The notes below the pieces were generated by a model. The model saw only the letters and a list, made by a program, of their open reading frames with translations, was not told the DNA's origin and made no database searches. Shown one piece after another: positions 1 to 11,627 of a stretch of DNA of 62,542 bases (its first letter is position 1; each line of letters opens with the position of its first letter). The translations under genes were made by a program, and so were the position numbers. Source of the stretch: Chondrus crispus (lineage: Eukaryota > Rhodophyta > Florideophyceae > Gigartinales > Gigartinaceae); contig NW_005179188.1 in the NCBI RefSeq assembly GCF_000350225.1, forward strand, positions 58,920 to 121,461. The letters run 5' to 3'.

Positions 1-1026
1 CGCCGTATTCCCGTCTTCTACAGCCCCGTCTTCAAGAAGCACCGGCCTCCGCCGAACACCCGCCACGCCGAATGCCCCGCCCGTCTCGACGCCTGCGTCT
101 CCGCCCTCAAAGCCTCCCCCGAGCTCGCCCCCCTCATCGACTGGCGCACGCCGCTCCCCGTCTCCGGCCCCGACAACCTCGACCGCCACGAAGCAGTCAT
201 GGCCGCCATCAAGGAAATCCACACCTTCCCTGGCTACTTTGAAGAGCTTGAACGAATTACAAAGCGAGGCGGCGGAGCACTCGACCCTGACACCTACATC
301 TCCCCCAATACCTACCAAGTCGCCGTCCTCGCAGCTTCCGCGTGGATGGAGGCCGCTGACACCGTGCTCAACGGCACTGCAAAGGTCGCCTGGGCCCTCA
401 CCCGCCCGCCCGGCCACCACGCGACGCCGGCCTCTGGCAGCGGCTTCTGCGTGTTCTCCAACGCCGCCATCGCCGCTAAGTACGCGCTCAACCATCCTGA
501 TGTCTCCTCTGTCGCCATCCTAGACTACGACGTCCATCATGGCAACGGCACCGAGGCCTGCATCAAGAACGAGCAGCACATTCGCTTCGCCTCTTCCCAC
601 GAATGGCCGCTGTACCCGGGTTCGGGGGAGGAGGGTACCACGGGGAGGTTCGACAACGTGCTCAATGTAAATTTAAAGCACGGCACAGGCTTGGATGTGT
701 ACAAGGACAGGTTCGAGAACGAGATGCTTCCGTTTTTGTTCGAGTCCGACACCGGCATGCCCGACTTAGTCATCGTGTCAGCTGGCTTTGACGCCCTGGA
801 TGACGACCCGCTGGCGTCTTTGGCGTTCAAGCCCGCAGATTATCGCGTTTTTACACAGCTTTTGCTCAGAGCGGTTGGGCAAGAGACCAAGATTATCTTC
901 GGGCTAGAGGGAGGCTACGATCTAGGAGACGAAGGCGTGGGGACTGCTGTGCGGGAAAGTATTGCAGGGTATTGTCTAGGAGGGGAGGGTGTGCCGGAGC
1001 TGGAAGAGGGCGAGCGCGTTGCGTAG
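1..1026 (+). CDS. Zinc-dependent histone deacetylase superfamily protein, 5' end outside window
   Basis: The frame ending at the TAG at 1024-1026 is open back to position 1, so the gene starts left of the window; the ATG at 199 is internal because conserved family sequence lies before it (FYSPVF near codon 7, NTRHAECPARLD near codon 20). About 341 residues are visible, close to a complete deacetylase domain. Family hallmarks are present: the PPGHHA histidine pair (415-420), the zinc ligands in DYDVHHGNG (Asp 529-531, His 535-537), the third zinc ligand Asp in SAGFDALDDDP (790-792), and the catalytic Tyr in EGGYDL (916-918). The family hydrolyses acetyl-lysine on histones or other proteins, or acetyl-polyamines. 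The substrate cannot be told from sequence; the arrangement is closest to class II-type and bacterial-like members. No intron interrupts the visible part. It is the only host gene I recognise. Confidence 0.93.
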   Translation, partial: RRIPVFYSPVFKKHRPPPNTRHAECPARLDACVSALKASPELAPLIDWRTPLPVSGPDNLDRHEAVMAAIKEIHTFPGYFEELERITKRGGGALDPDTYISPNTYQVAVLAASAWMEAADTVLNGTAKVAWALTRPPGHHATPASGSGFCVFSNAAIAAKYALNHPDVSSVAILDYDVHHGNGTEACIKNEQHIRFASSHEWPLYPGSGEEGTTGRFDNVLNVNLKHGTGLDVYKDRFENEMLPFLFESDTGMPDLVIVSAGFDALDDDPLASLAFKPADYRVFTQLLLRAVGQETKIIFGLEGGYDLGDEGVGTAVRESIAGYCLGGEGVPELEEGERVA

Positions 1027-2257
1027 GAAAGAGAGAAACGTATGGTTCGATCAGACTCTTTGCAGGTGTACTGATATACACTACTATGTGTGCGACATAA
1101 GGCCCCTGAACGTTGGAGTGCGGTACGCGGAACTACTTTTGTACAAGAGGAACAATACCGTGCCCTTCGAGCTTTTGGCCTGTTTCGAAGCGCTCAACTC
1201 CTCTCCTCTACTGGGAACGTATCCGCTTATTACAATCTGGTCAAACTGGTTTCCGGTTACCCCCCTTGACTGTGGGCGCCACAGCCGCAGGCGAAAGGAT
1301 TCAAGCAACACCTGCACATCTTCCATACCGTTCTTTTTTCGAAGCGGGAACGCAGTGAACGTGACGGCCACCATTTCCAAGGCCTTCTAGAAGGGGGAGT
1401 GCCCCTGCTCTGGAGCTGAGTAGTAGTCCTCTACGGCATAAACCACGGTGCCTTGCCGGCACTGTACTCTTGGGCTGTCAAGCAAGCATACTGCTTTTCG
1501 AGCAATGCCGTTTCGCGAGTTGTCTTTTCTCCATGCTCTTGTGAAAACGGGTTTGACAGTCAACCTGTAATGTATGCCTGTTGCAAATCGCACACAGCCC
1601 CAGACTGCCGAAGTGCGAGCTTCTTCTGAACTGGCGAAATGATGATGTACCGTGAATTTTTCGCCCTTGCGTTGCCTCTTTCGTGGCTGCTGTTCAGCCA
1701 AACATCATATTCGCATGTTGGTTTCGTTCCTTTTGCCTTCCCTGTACAGTAACTACGGTACAGTATTCCTCCTAGCCCTGTCTACATGCACGATATATTA
1801 CACCAATACCTTCTCGGCCTGGTGATTTGCCGAGATAAATATCTCATGCTTACGGAAAGAGTTGAGATCAGTTGGTTCCTGGTTGGTAAAAGCACGGCAT
1901 GTTCTTCCAAGCGGAATGAAAGCAGAAACTGTCCCCAGGCCTGCGTGATGAATGGAGGAGTTAATGGGGTGTTCGTCACATTGGCGGGGTTTCTCATTGG
2001 CAACTAGGGAAGGGAACGAGGGAAACAACTAGTATCTATCGGACCATTGTTCTCATATGAGGGCACTTTTCGACTTACTTTTTTCTTGACTTGCGCTTTC
2101 TCGACAAGAAGGAAAAAGATACCTCCGCCACCGTAATTGACTTCTGCTTTGGGGCCAGAGAGAAATTTGTAAGAAGTGCGTGCTATTCTTGGTCATTTTT
2201 AGATATGTCTGGAAAAGGAGCATGTTTAAACCATCTTCGAGCGGCATGTGTAATAAT
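1027..2257. other. Intergenic stretch between the deacetylase gene and D1
   Basis: Nothing here is supported as a gene. Short open frames exist on both strands but overlap each other and show no motif or low-complexity signature I recognise. The first few hundred bases should hold the 3' UTR and polyadenylation region of the deacetylase; I see no unambiguous signal. The sequence is less GC-rich than the gypsy region further right. Confidence 0.5.
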
Positions 2258-2480
2258 GTCAAGTGTAGGCCAGTCATGGTTTATGCAGATGAAACGTTCA
2301 AACCATAGATAGCAAGGTTCCGACAACGGTTGGAATGCACGACGCGTACGAATCCAAATTCAACATTTTGGATTGATTATTGAAATGCTCCGACACGCCC
2401 TGGAACGCTTCGCTACTGACACTACAAAAGAGACAGGCGTTCCAGGAGTTGGAACGTGGAAGTCATGCCTCTCTCTTCCC
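2258..2480 (+). repeat. Left 223-bp direct repeat of D1
   Basis: Bases 2258-2480 match 14272-14494 in the same orientation over 223 bp, with five substitutions that I can count by eye and no indel. Identity begins at GTCAAGTGTAGG and ends at CTCTCTTCCC; flanking sequence is unrelated on both sides. The first gag-like ORF starts about 90 bp downstream. Confidence 0.85.
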
Positions 2481-2573
2481 GAAGAGAGTCCCCCCAGAGT
2501 TTGCTGGCGGAAGGCACGTTTCAGAGCGGTCTAAAAGAAAGGACCAAAACACGGAAGGATCCGTGTTCCAACA

Positions 2574-3251
2574 ATGGCAGCCTTTACAGCATGTGCCTAC
2601 GAAATAGAAGACTTTCTCGCCAAGGCTAAAAAGGTAGCGAAAGGCGAGACCATAACCGCCGCTGGGATCGATCCGATCTGGCTCAGCACTTACGGTGCTA
2701 TAGCCAGACGCTGTCGAGATGATAAGGAATCAGGGATCTCTAGGTACCCTTACGAGGCAGGCCCTTCTGTTCAGGCATTCGATGGTGGTTTCTTTCCTCA
2801 CCGTCGGTGGCCGCTGCGGAAGGAAATGGAGAAACACAACAGTATGAGGTCCGCCTGTGAATACGAGGCTAACTACGTAAATGCGGCTGGATACTGGATG
2901 ACTTTCCATCAAGCCGCTTTTGCCCTTCGTCAAGAAGCGCTTGCCGAGAAGCGTGATGATGAAGCCGTCAAGTTCGATGCCTGGGAGAAGATTTCGGTAC
3001 GATATGGTCTCCGAGTTGTCGGTCTCCGCGCTGAGTTCTAAAAGCTGGCTGCAGAAGATCCGACCTACATAAAGCTCGTCGTGGCTAAACTGGAAAACAA
3101 GAACAGCCTAGTCGCTGCCGATAACATCATCGATGAGATGGAGAAGCTAGACAGTCATATGAGCACACAACTAATGAAGGCGATTGCTACCCTAAGTGCT
3201 AGTAACGCGACGAAGCGGGCTGGTCAGCGGAGCAACGCCGATCATAATTAG
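2574..3251 (+). pseudogene. D1 ORF1, gag-like, one in-frame stop
   Basis: An ATG-started frame of 225 codons directly follows the left repeat. It reads through to TAG at 3249-3251 with a single internal TAA at 3039-3041; the downstream codons keep the same charged, helical character, so I treat it as one broken ORF. It sits where DIRS elements carry their gag-like ORF1. There is no CCHC knuckle or other motif that I recognise, so the assignment rests on position. The RT frame starts 11 bp downstream. Confidence 0.55.
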
Positions 3252-3262
3252 TCACAATTGGA

Positions 3263-5088
3263 ATGGTTCACCCGCTTTGGAAGAGGACACAGAAAAATGT
3301 CGAAGCGTGGCGTGCCATGGGTTGCTCCGACTACCTTTGCTGGTCAATCCAATATGGGATCTACGAGAAACCGCAGGTCTCATTCTCTCCTGGAACAGGG
3401 GAACAATTGGGCGAATTGCCCCAGTCCGAAGAGGACCACCAATTTGCAGCTACAAATCTAGATACAGGCTGTCGAGCAGGCATATACCAGGAAGTGACTC
3501 CCGGTCACGCATCCAGAGCTATGAAACGAGGGGCAATCATCTCGTCCTTCTTTGCAGTATGGCAGCAAGGATCCGAAGGGGTGAAGCCTCACTTCATTAT
3601 CAACCTTTGCATGCAGTCCAAGCATTGGCGCAAGGGGTGCGTGAAGATGGAGTCCATTTCCGAGTTCGCGATGAGCGTCGTTCAAGGAGACCATTTTCTA
3701 TCGTTCGACATCAAGAGCAGATATCGCCACTTTCGTCTCGCACCCGCTATGAGAGACTGGTTCATTTTCACCTACAACGGAAAGTACTATCAATGTATAG
3801 CACTCCTCTTCGGTTGGGGGAGGTCGCCACTCTGGTTTACTACATTCATGGCACCTTTCGTACGAGCACTAAGGGAGATGAACTACCGGGTCCTATGTTA
3901 TCTGGACGACTTCCTTGTGGCACCCAGTCGCTATGGTCTACCCGCCACACTTCAGAGCTGCACCGAGGCTGCTGTGAGGATCGAGAGGTTGATGGACCGA
4001 CTGGGACTTATGAGGCATCCCACGAAAGGGGAATAGAAGGGAGCTCAAGTAGTCGAGCATTTGGGAATCATAGTGGACAGCGTCGCAATACGCTTCAGAG
4101 TTGCGGCCCGAAAGGTTCAGAAGATCTAGAAACTAGCAGGGCAATTGCTAAAGGAGGTAAGAAATGGCAGAAGATGGGTCAGCCGACGAAGGCTCGCCCA
4201 CTTTTGCGGCGTTTGTGTATCCCTGTCTCTGGCTTTGCCTTGGTCTCGGTTCTTTACCCGCTCGTTCTACTGGGATATATCAGGGAAACGCTCATCGGAT
4301 GGAAGTCAGCGACGCAGGTTGAGTCACCAGAGTGTTCGAGACATCACGTTCTGGCACCAGATGACACAAAAAGAGTTGACTGGACGGCCAATGCGACCAG
4401 CTCCCCCATAGCCGCTATGCATACAGATGCGGCAGACATGGGTTTTGGTGGAACTCTGAATGTTCAGGACCTAGGTGCAGGACTCCCTGGACAGTGGACG
4501 AGCCAAGCGGTGTGGAATTGGAAGGACCGAGCAGAAAGTATCACCCTTCGAGAGCTAAAAGCCATCCGGCTACTCCTGAGCGGGAAACTTGGCCAAAGGT
4601 TATTGGGCGAGTCCAAGAAGGAATTGTTACTACACGTGGACAATCAACCTTTAGTGCATATCGCAAACGCATTTGTTTCTGCGAGCCGCCCATTCATGAG
4701 AGAACTCAAGCGCCTCAAAGTCGTACTCGACCGTATGGGACTCCAAATCCGTGCGGAATGGATCCCTTCAGTCGCCAACAAGTTTGCCGATTCCCTATCG
4801 CGACGTTTCCCACAAGGAGACCTCCGGATAGGAAGGCAGCTCAGGCGCTCCGTCGCCGATGGAATGCTCGCTCCTGTCGACGCTTTCAAGTACCGACCCC
4901 TCGGGGAGAACCCTTTCTTCCTTCGCAGACAGGCTTACACCGAATTAGCCGCATCGTGGACCAAGGAGAAAGTCAGACTACTCTGCCCTCCAGTCGACCT
5001 AATCATGCCGACGATTCTCAAGCTCACGCAAACTCAAGCCCCCGCGATGCTTCTCATCCCGGCTTGGCCACGACAGCCGTGGTATTAA
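3263..5088 (+). pseudogene. D1 reverse transcriptase and RNase H, with stops and a frameshift
   Basis: The RT core is in the frame starting at 3263: FDIKSRY (palm region) and the catalytic box YLDDFLV, with YLDD at 3899-3910. Stops occur at 4034-4036 and 4127-4129. The frame stays informative to about 4405, then coding character moves to another frame, where RNase H follows: HTDAAD (Asp at 4426-4428), RELKAI (Glu), LHVDNQPL (Asp) and ANKFADSL (Asp). The protein ends with a segment close to PPVDLI...PAWPRQPWY, typical of the DIRS region between RNase H and the recombinase. The stop at 5086-5088 is in frame with the YR that follows. In the living element RT/RNase H would copy the RNA into cDNA. 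Confidence 0.85.
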
Positions 5089-6061
5089 GCGGCGATGCAA
5101 ATCGCGACCCGGACGGAGATTCTGAACCAACCACCAAGAGATATATGGGCTGCACAACGCTCCCTGAACCCCCAGTGGAAGCTGCTACTCGTCGAGGCGA
5201 ATCTAGACTCACTCGCGCCTCGGGGCACTTGCAGCTTGCTGATGCAGGATCCCTACGGGTACAAGCGCATTGCAGGGAGGGGCACCGGCGCTCGTATGGC
5301 TGCAGAGCTGGTGCACGACTTCGCCTGGAGCGACCGAACGACTGCCAGTAGGAACTCTCAGTGGAAGTGCTGGGTGGAATTCAGCACACAGGAAGATCGC
5401 CCTGTTCTGCCAATCACCGAAGCGAAGCTTGTCGCATACGTGGGTTGGCTCGCTAACGAGCGCAAAGCTGGACGCTGCGCAGTGCGAAGCACCTCCCTCC
5501 CACAATACATCTCCGCAGTGCGTCAAATGCAACTCACGCTGACGGGAACAACTGTGCCCCAATTTCCGTTCGTGCACCTTGTCATACGGGCGTATGGGAA
5601 ATGGGAAGAAGACAACTTCCCCGAACCGAAAGTTCGATGTGGCGTTCCGGCGTCGGTGATACAACACATTTGGGCGCATGGGATGGCTACAGACTCGGTA
5701 GCAAAGCTCCGCGACTCAGCCGTTTGCGTGTTCGCATACTGTCAAAATGGACTAAGGGATAGCTCTGTCATGTCACTACAGTCTTCCCATGTCACCTTGG
5801 ACACGAATGGATTATGCGCACGACTTTCAGTCGTGAAAGGCAAAGCATCGAGCACTGTACCACTCTCCCGGTACAGCCGCCTGGCCCAGGTCGGATCACC
5901 GGTGGATTTGTGGATGCGATGGTCCCAGGCAAGAGGCACGCATAAAAGGTACTTCGCTTTAGAGGGGGAATCTCAAGAATGGATGCAAGGATCGCTGACA
6001 CGTGCACTACAGAAGTGCTTAGAGGATCTTGCTGTTGTACCACCTCCGCACGGGAAGTATA
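5089..6061 (+). pseudogene. D1 tyrosine recombinase, N-terminal part, cut by copia
   Basis: The first ATG is at 5095, in the same frame as RNase H. This part has the N-terminal core-binding region and the first catalytic Arg of the R...HxxR...Y tetrad, in the context QNGLRDSSVMSL (Arg codon 5755-5757). The frame is then interrupted by the copia LTR at 6062; its apparent stop at 6118-6120 lies inside the LTR. The protein continues at 13945 after the insertion. In DIRS elements the YR joins the circular cDNA to genomic DNA without target duplication. Confidence 0.85.
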
Positions 6062-7325
6062 TAATGGTAGGTTCGGAGGGGCAAGGGAAAGAAGGAAGGC
6101 AGGTTGATGTGTGTGAGTGAAGGAGTTGGTACCGAGGTTTACTTTGAAGCCGTTTTCCTGCGATACTTATACACTTCGAGTGCTACACTATCGCTCTACT
6201 CCGACTCCCAGTAAACCATACTCTACTATGCGCGACCAAGCGCGGTCCTCTTGTGGCCCGACCATACTGTTCGATTTCCACCTTACGAATCGATTCGTAA
6301 CTATTAGCTCACAACTATTTCTACACATTCTAAATGACTGTAAACCATGGCCCTATGCATGCAACTGTTTCACACCTTACTAATCTGCATCCAGTCATGC
6401 CAGACTTCATTGTTGTGCAACGAACAACTTGGCACTTGTCTATTTCCAACAACGCAAACGTCTTTCATATCACAATCGCCATACGTATCCTTGTTTCTCA
6501 CCTTACTAATTTCGCCAAGCACTGTCAGATAATTATGGCAAGTTATAACAATGTGCATCCAGACTTTCTACACAACTCACATGAGAATACATGTAAATCA
6601 CACGAGTACTGTCATGAACTTGCATCCAACGGCGCACCATGACGAGAGCACAGTGCAACGGCGCGTGCTCACGCAAGACTCGCATACAGCGTGACGCGTA
6701 CACAGAATAATCGCACAACTGTATTCCTCTCGCGAGAAGCACTTGTTGTACTTTTGATTCACATGTACTGTACTCGGACACGCGCAGGATCGCAAACAGT
6801 CTGACACTGTAAAACTGTAAACCCTCATGTGCATACACCTGGATGCGTGTACATGTGTACGTACACGAATCCACATGGCGACGTGTACATGTGTACACGG
6901 CATACATGTGTCCCGCCCGGGGGCCCCATGCAATTACCCATTACAACCATGGCAAACCACTTGAAACCCCCAAAACAACGTAATTATGGCATATACAGGC
7001 CATTTAAAGTACATCACAAGGCCAATGACGCACACGTGGACAACGCTCGACCAATAGATTTGCAGCATTAGACCTGAGGGCCAATAGAATTGCAGTATTT
7101 CCTGTGTAGTCTATAGTGCTACGGGCCAAGGTTCCACTTGGCAAAACTATGCAAATTTGCATGACCCTCCGAGAGGCCACTTTCGTCCCCGGAACCCCAA
7201 AATCTGGGATTCTACACGTGTCATGTCGTGATATGCGTAAGAGCGCCCGGACCGTGCAGTCATGTACACGTGTCACTCGATTTTGACCTTTTCAGATAAC
7301 AGCATGTGGTCGCACATTTTCAATA
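6062..7325 (-). repeat. 3' LTR of the copia element
   Basis: This 1,264-bp sequence matches 12677-13939. It contains a dense run of palindromic steps around 6840-6910 (repeats of GTGTACATGTGTAC, GTACGTAC, ACATGTG). The short open frames inside are duplicated in the other LTR and are not genes. Confidence 0.95.
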
Positions 7326-7334
7326 CCTCCCCTC
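7326..7334 (-). promoter_or_regulatory. Copia polypurine tract
   Basis: On the minus strand GAGGGGAGG abuts the 3' LTR, immediately after the pol stop codon. A purine run in this position primes plus-strand cDNA synthesis in LTR elements. Confidence 0.8.
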
Positions 7335-7336
7335 GA

Positions 7337-10300
7337 TCACATGCTTTGGGCAGCTTTGCACTCGGAAAGCCCAACCATGCCCACGAACTTTTCAAACAGC
7401 ACGCGACCAAGTGGTTTGGTCAGCATATCGGCTGGCATTTCTGTTGTCGGACAATGGTACAATGTGACCAGTTTTCGCTGCACCGCATCTCGAACAAAAT
7501 GATACGTAATATCAATGTGCTTGTTCCGACGATTTGTAGATTCGTTCTGAGCAAACGCAATCGTACCAGCGTTGTCACATCCAACGCGAATTGTTGGATC
7601 CGAATTCGCACCAAGTACATCAGCATGGAAGCGTCGAAGCCACGCGGCCTCTTTGCATGCTTCACTGAGTGCGATGTATTCTGCCTCACAAGTAGACTTT
7701 GCAACTACTGTTTGTTTCCGGGAAGCCCAACTGATAGGCCCATCACAAAGCTTGAACACGTACCCACTCGTTGATTTTCGTGATTCAAGGCATCCACCCC
7801 AATCTGCGTCGCTATACCCATGAAGTTCCGTACCAAGATCATCTTTACCAAACACTATTCCAAGATGCTGGGACCCACGCAAGTATCTCAAAACACGTTT
7901 CACACCTGTCCAATGCGAATCGTGAGGGTCGGCACAGTGTTGAGATAACTTTCCAATGGCATACGCAATATCGGGGCGGGTCCCGACCATTAGGAACATT
8001 AGACATCCGATGGCCTGACGATATGGTTCAAAGCATGGGTTGTCATCAGTGCCAGTTTCGGCCACTTGCATTGTGACATGTCGAGACTGTTCCATCGGAG
8101 TAACGCAAGGATTGCATGCCGACATTTTGAACCGTTTCAGTACTGCTTGGGCATACTTTGACTGCGTGACGGTCAGGACGTGTTTAGAACGTATACGGTC
8201 GATCTCTAGACCAATACAAGTCTTCGCTTCGCCAAGGTCTTTCATATCGAATCGTTTGTTGAGTTCATTTTTCATCCATAATATGGCCTCCAAGTCACTT
8301 CCAGCTAGCAGCAGATCGTCCACGTACAACGCGATAATCATGATGACATTGCCTTGACGTCGAATGTAAAGACATGGGTCGCTGCGTGTAGTGTTGAAAC
8401 CAAGTTCAGTGATCAGAAACTCATCGATCTTACTATGCCATTGGCGATGGGCTTGCTTAAGACCATAGATTGCTTTCAAAAGTTTACACACCGAATCAGG
8501 TTTGACTTTGTCGATGCATCCTTCAGGTTGCTCCATGTAGATTTCTTCGTGAAGGTCACCGTTGAGGAAGGCAGTCACCACGTCCATCTGATGCAGCTCA
8601 AGGTCAAAGTGCGCAACCAGTGCCAGCAGCAGACGGATAGTTGTGAACTTGATGACAGGGGCGAAAGTTTCAGTGTAATCGATGCCTTCTACTTGTTGAA
8701 AGCCTCGTGCCACAAGACGTCCCTTTGCAGTTTCGACCAATTTTCCGGACTCGTCAGGAAGTTGCTTCACTCCGAAAACCCACCTGGACGTCAGGACGTT
8801 TGATGCTTGAGATCTTGGAACAAGTGTCCATGTTTTGTTTTTGTGTTGTGAAGCAAGTTCTTTGTCGATGCCCTTCTGCCAGAAGCGAGCTTTTGGAGAA
8901 TCCATAGCTTGCTTGTACGAGTTTGGGATTTCCGTTATCACATGGGCGTGGCTAAGGAGTCCAGCAGTCACCAAAGCTGCTGCCCACCACGCCCCAGGCG
9001 TTTTGCGAATGCGAGTGGACCGACGGAGATTAGTTGGCGGATCAATAGTTTCTTCCTCAACTACGTGTTGCTCAACTGTTTCGGTAGTTTCGTCCTCCCC
9101 TGGAGTTGGGGAGGAGTTGGAGGATTCATCAGAGTCTTGTTGTTCATCCGGCGATGATGCTTCTGATGCCACTGCTTCATTTTCTGCAACTTCCTCATCG
9201 ATGTTCAAGTTGATTGTGTCATCATCAGTTGTAGCCTCCTCGTTTGTATCCATCGGTTCACCAGATTTGCCTCCCGTGGACTCGTCAAAAGTAACATCTC
9301 TGGATACGATCACTTTGTGCAAATCACCATCCCACAACTTGTAAGCTTTCGTATTTTCAGCATACCCTAGAAACATTGCCTCCTTTGCACGGGCGTCAAG
9401 TTTCTGGATGTTGTGTTTTGGTAATGTATACCAACACTTTGAACCGAAAACACGCAAATGACCAACATTTGGCACAGATTTCATCCATAAGTGGTAGGGG
9501 GTCATCTTGGGGGGAATGGCACGTGACGTGACTCGATTTCGAACGTACACTGCATTGGCAAGTGCTTCTGCCCAGAACCCCTTTGTAACTTTCTTGTGCG
9601 CTAGCATGGAGCGCACCAAGTTTACCAAAGTTCTGTTCAGTCGTTCGGCGACGCCATTTTGCTCCGGTGTGTACGCGGTCGTCATTTGATGCTGAGTACC
9701 ATTTGCAATCAGAAAAGACTTAAACTCCGTGGACAGATACTCACCACCTCGATCGGTGCGAAGCACTTTGATCTTGCGACCAGTGTGAGTCTGAGCAAGT
9801 TGTGCAAACATTTTGTATCGTTCAAATGCTTCTGATTTATGGTGCATAGGGTACACTACTGACCAGTTTGAGTGATCATCTATGAAGGTAATGAAGTACT
9901 TGGCACCACCAATGGACTGCACCTCTAAGGGGCCACAAACATCAGAGTGAACTAAGTCTAGACAGAAGTATGCCCGCCTCGAGGACCGCTCTTTTGGGAT
10001 CACAGATCGAGTGGCTTTGCCGTAGACGCACGCAGAACATTTTTCAGAGATGCAATCATTGTCAGTATTGTTGATTTTGTTAGCCTCATTACCAAGTAGT
10101 TTGACTCCACTTACCACATTGTCACGAATCATCGAAGAAATACCTTGAGAATGCACATGTGCAAAGCGCTCATGCCACGTTTGCAGGGTGGCAGCATGTG
10201 CAGATCCGATGTCACTGACGATGTCGACAACGTAAAGTTCTCCAACCAATGTCGCAGTCGCCACTACAGTTGAGCCTCGTCTGATCATGCATTTTCCATT

Positions 10301-11476
10301 TTCGAACCCAACTTTTAGTCCAAGTTCAGTCATTCGACTGACAGAGAGCAGAGAGAATGCAAAGTCCGGAACGTGCAATACATCCGTCAACTTGCACGGT
10401 TCGATGCGGCCATTCACATTTAACTTCAAGTGAACGTCACCACGGCCGGCAACCTTTGCACTAGCCTTGGTTCCCATCTGAACAGAGGCGGATTCAAGTG
10501 GCTCGTACGTTGCAAACAAAGATCGGTCATATGTAATATGAGCTGTACAAGCTGAATCTACGAGCCACGAAGGCGACATCTCCAGATTGTTCGTGTGCGA
10601 AGCTTTTGACATCAGACATGTGAAGTCCACGCTGTTTACAACCATGTCGGGATCAGGTTTCTGTGTGACAAATGCAGATTGTTTCCGTTGAGACATACGC
10701 GGTTTACATCCGCTAGGAGGAGCCGGGCGACGCCCATTCAAATCCTTTCCCCAGCAGCGGGTTGCCGTATGGCCTGTATGACCGCAGTTCGTGCATTTGT
10801 AATCGTTTATGTCCCGATTGTTGGGGGCACGATTAACCAGAGCCGATGTCTGTGAGGAGCTAGACTTCATGTTTGCTCGTTGCTCTTCCTGCAGCAGACG
10901 ACTTTTCACAAAGTCCAAACTGAATATCTTTTCCTCATTACCGAGAGCATCAAGTGCAACGATGAGAGCCTCGAAACGGGCAGGCAGACCGTTGAGCACT
11001 GCCATGGCCATCTCCTTGTCATCTATGTTTACGCTCATTGACTTGAGGATGGCTGCCAGCTGCTTGACACGATTGATGTATGCAAGCACCTTTTCACCGG
11101 AAAACATCTTCACAGTGTAGAACTCACGACGTGCAGCTAGTTTGTTCAGCAAAGTGTGTCTCTCAAACACGTTGACAATAGCTTCCCACATCTCATGAGC
11201 AGTATCAACATCACGTACATGCTCAAGATGCTCATCTGATAGGGAGAGACCAATCAGTGCTTTAGCTTTACTGTCACCTCTGATCCACTTCTTACGCTCT
11301 TCCGCGCGCTCCTCACTTGGAACTCTTCCCTCAACGATGTATTGGTCAACATCACGTAGGGCAAGCAGAAGTTGTATTTTCTGCTTCCACACGTAGAAGT
11401 TGGAGTCCGTCAGTTTGTCGATTCTGATGGATCCTCCTCCTCCTTGATCTTCCATTTTAGGGCAAATAAACTTCAA
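7337..11476 (-). CDS. Copia Gag-Pol polyprotein, intact
   Basis: A single 1,379-codon frame without stops. Gag is at about residues 15-220, followed by a CCHC knuckle (C228, C231, H236, C241; CX2CX4HX4C). The protease box is WLVDSACTAHI (Asp ~307), with Ala where Gly is usual. The integrase has an H...H...CX2C zinc domain, then the DDE residues in HSDVCGPL, RTDRGGEY and PEQNGVAERLNR. RT has TFAPVIKFTTIR, QMDVVTAFLNG and the catalytic YVDDLLLAG. RNase H has GYSDADWGG, KSTCEAEYIAL and a C-terminal DMLTKPL. Protease, integrase, RT, RNase H is the copia order. An internal Met eight codons in (11455) is an equally likely start. Nothing looks broken, so it could be active. Confidence 0.97.
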   Translation of the reverse strand: MKFICPKMEDQGGGGSIRIDKLTDSNFYVWKQKIQLLLALRDVDQYIVEGRVPSEERAEERKKWIRGDSKAKALIGLSLSDEHLEHVRDVDTAHEMWEAIVNVFERHTLLNKLAARREFYTVKMFSGEKVLAYINRVKQLAAILKSMSVNIDDKEMAMAVLNGLPARFEALIVALDALGNEEKIFSLDFVKSRLLQEEQRANMKSSSSQTSALVNRAPNNRDINDYKCTNCGHTGHTATRCWGKDLNGRRPAPPSGCKPRMSQRKQSAFVTQKPDPDMVVNSVDFTCLMSKASHTNNLEMSPSWLVDSACTAHITYDRSLFATYEPLESASVQMGTKASAKVAGRGDVHLKLNVNGRIEPCKLTDVLHVPDFAFSLLSVSRMTELGLKVGFENGKCMIRRGSTVVATATLVGELYVVDIVSDIGSAHAATLQTWHERFAHVHSQGISSMIRDNVVSGVKLLGNEANKINNTDNDCISEKCSACVYGKATRSVIPKERSSRRAYFCLDLVHSDVCGPLEVQSIGGAKYFITFIDDHSNWSVVYPMHHKSEAFERYKMFAQLAQTHTGRKIKVLRTDRGGEYLSTEFKSFLIANGTQHQMTTAYTPEQNGVAERLNRTLVNLVRSMLAHKKVTKGFWAEALANAVYVRNRVTSRAIPPKMTPYHLWMKSVPNVGHLRVFGSKCWYTLPKHNIQKLDARAKEAMFLGYAENTKAYKLWDGDLHKVIVSRDVTFDESTGGKSGEPMDTNEEATTDDDTINLNIDEEVAENEAVASEASSPDEQQDSDESSNSSPTPGEDETTETVEQHVVEEETIDPPTNLRRSTRIRKTPGAWWAAALVTAGLLSHAHVITEIPNSYKQAMDSPKARFWQKGIDKELASQHKNKTWTLVPRSQASNVLTSRWVFGVKQLPDESGKLVETAKGRLVARGFQQVEGIDYTETFAPVIKFTTIRLLLALVAHFDLELHQMDVVTAFLNGDLHEEIYMEQPEGCIDKVKPDSVCKLLKAIYGLKQAHRQWHSKIDEFLITELGFNTTRSDPCLYIRRQGNVIMIIALYVDDLLLAGSDLEAILWMKNELNKRFDMKDLGEAKTCIGLEIDRIRSKHVLTVTQSKYAQAVLKRFKMSACNPCVTPMEQSRHVTMQVAETGTDDNPCFEPYRQAIGCLMFLMVGTRPDIAYAIGKLSQHCADPHDSHWTGVKRVLRYLRGSQHLGIVFGKDDLGTELHGYSDADWGGCLESRKSTSGYVFKLCDGPISWASRKQTVVAKSTCEAEYIALSEACKEAAWLRRFHADVLGANSDPTIRVGCDNAGTIAFAQNESTNRRNKHIDITYHFVRDAVQRKLVTLYHCPTTEMPADMLTKPLGRVLFEKFVGMVGLSECKAAQSM

Positions 11477-11627
11477 GTATTCGAAAATCCGTTCGGGGAT
11501 CCCAAGCCGTTAACCGATAGTCAACACAATGGCAAGCCCACCCGTCTAAGAAGTTCGATATGATTCCTATGAAGTTGCACTAGGAGAAATTTGGGAACAG
11601 ATATGTGAATTTATTTGGATGAAATCC

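Noticed and set aside
989..1390. Plus-strand 133-codon ORF overlapping the end of the deacetylase gene
   Set aside because: Out of frame with the gene, no motif, and a competing minus-strand frame covers the same bases.
3196..4400. First two thirds of the 630-codon plus-strand ORF starting at 3196
   Set aside because: The RT motifs lie in the other frame from 3263; only the part after about 4400 (RNase H) is coding in this frame.
6117..6642. ORFs of 88 and 102 codons inside the copia LTR, repeated at 12732-13308
   Set aside because: They are copies in the two LTRs with no motif, and the second pair diverges after the single 1-bp indel, so no protein is under constraint.
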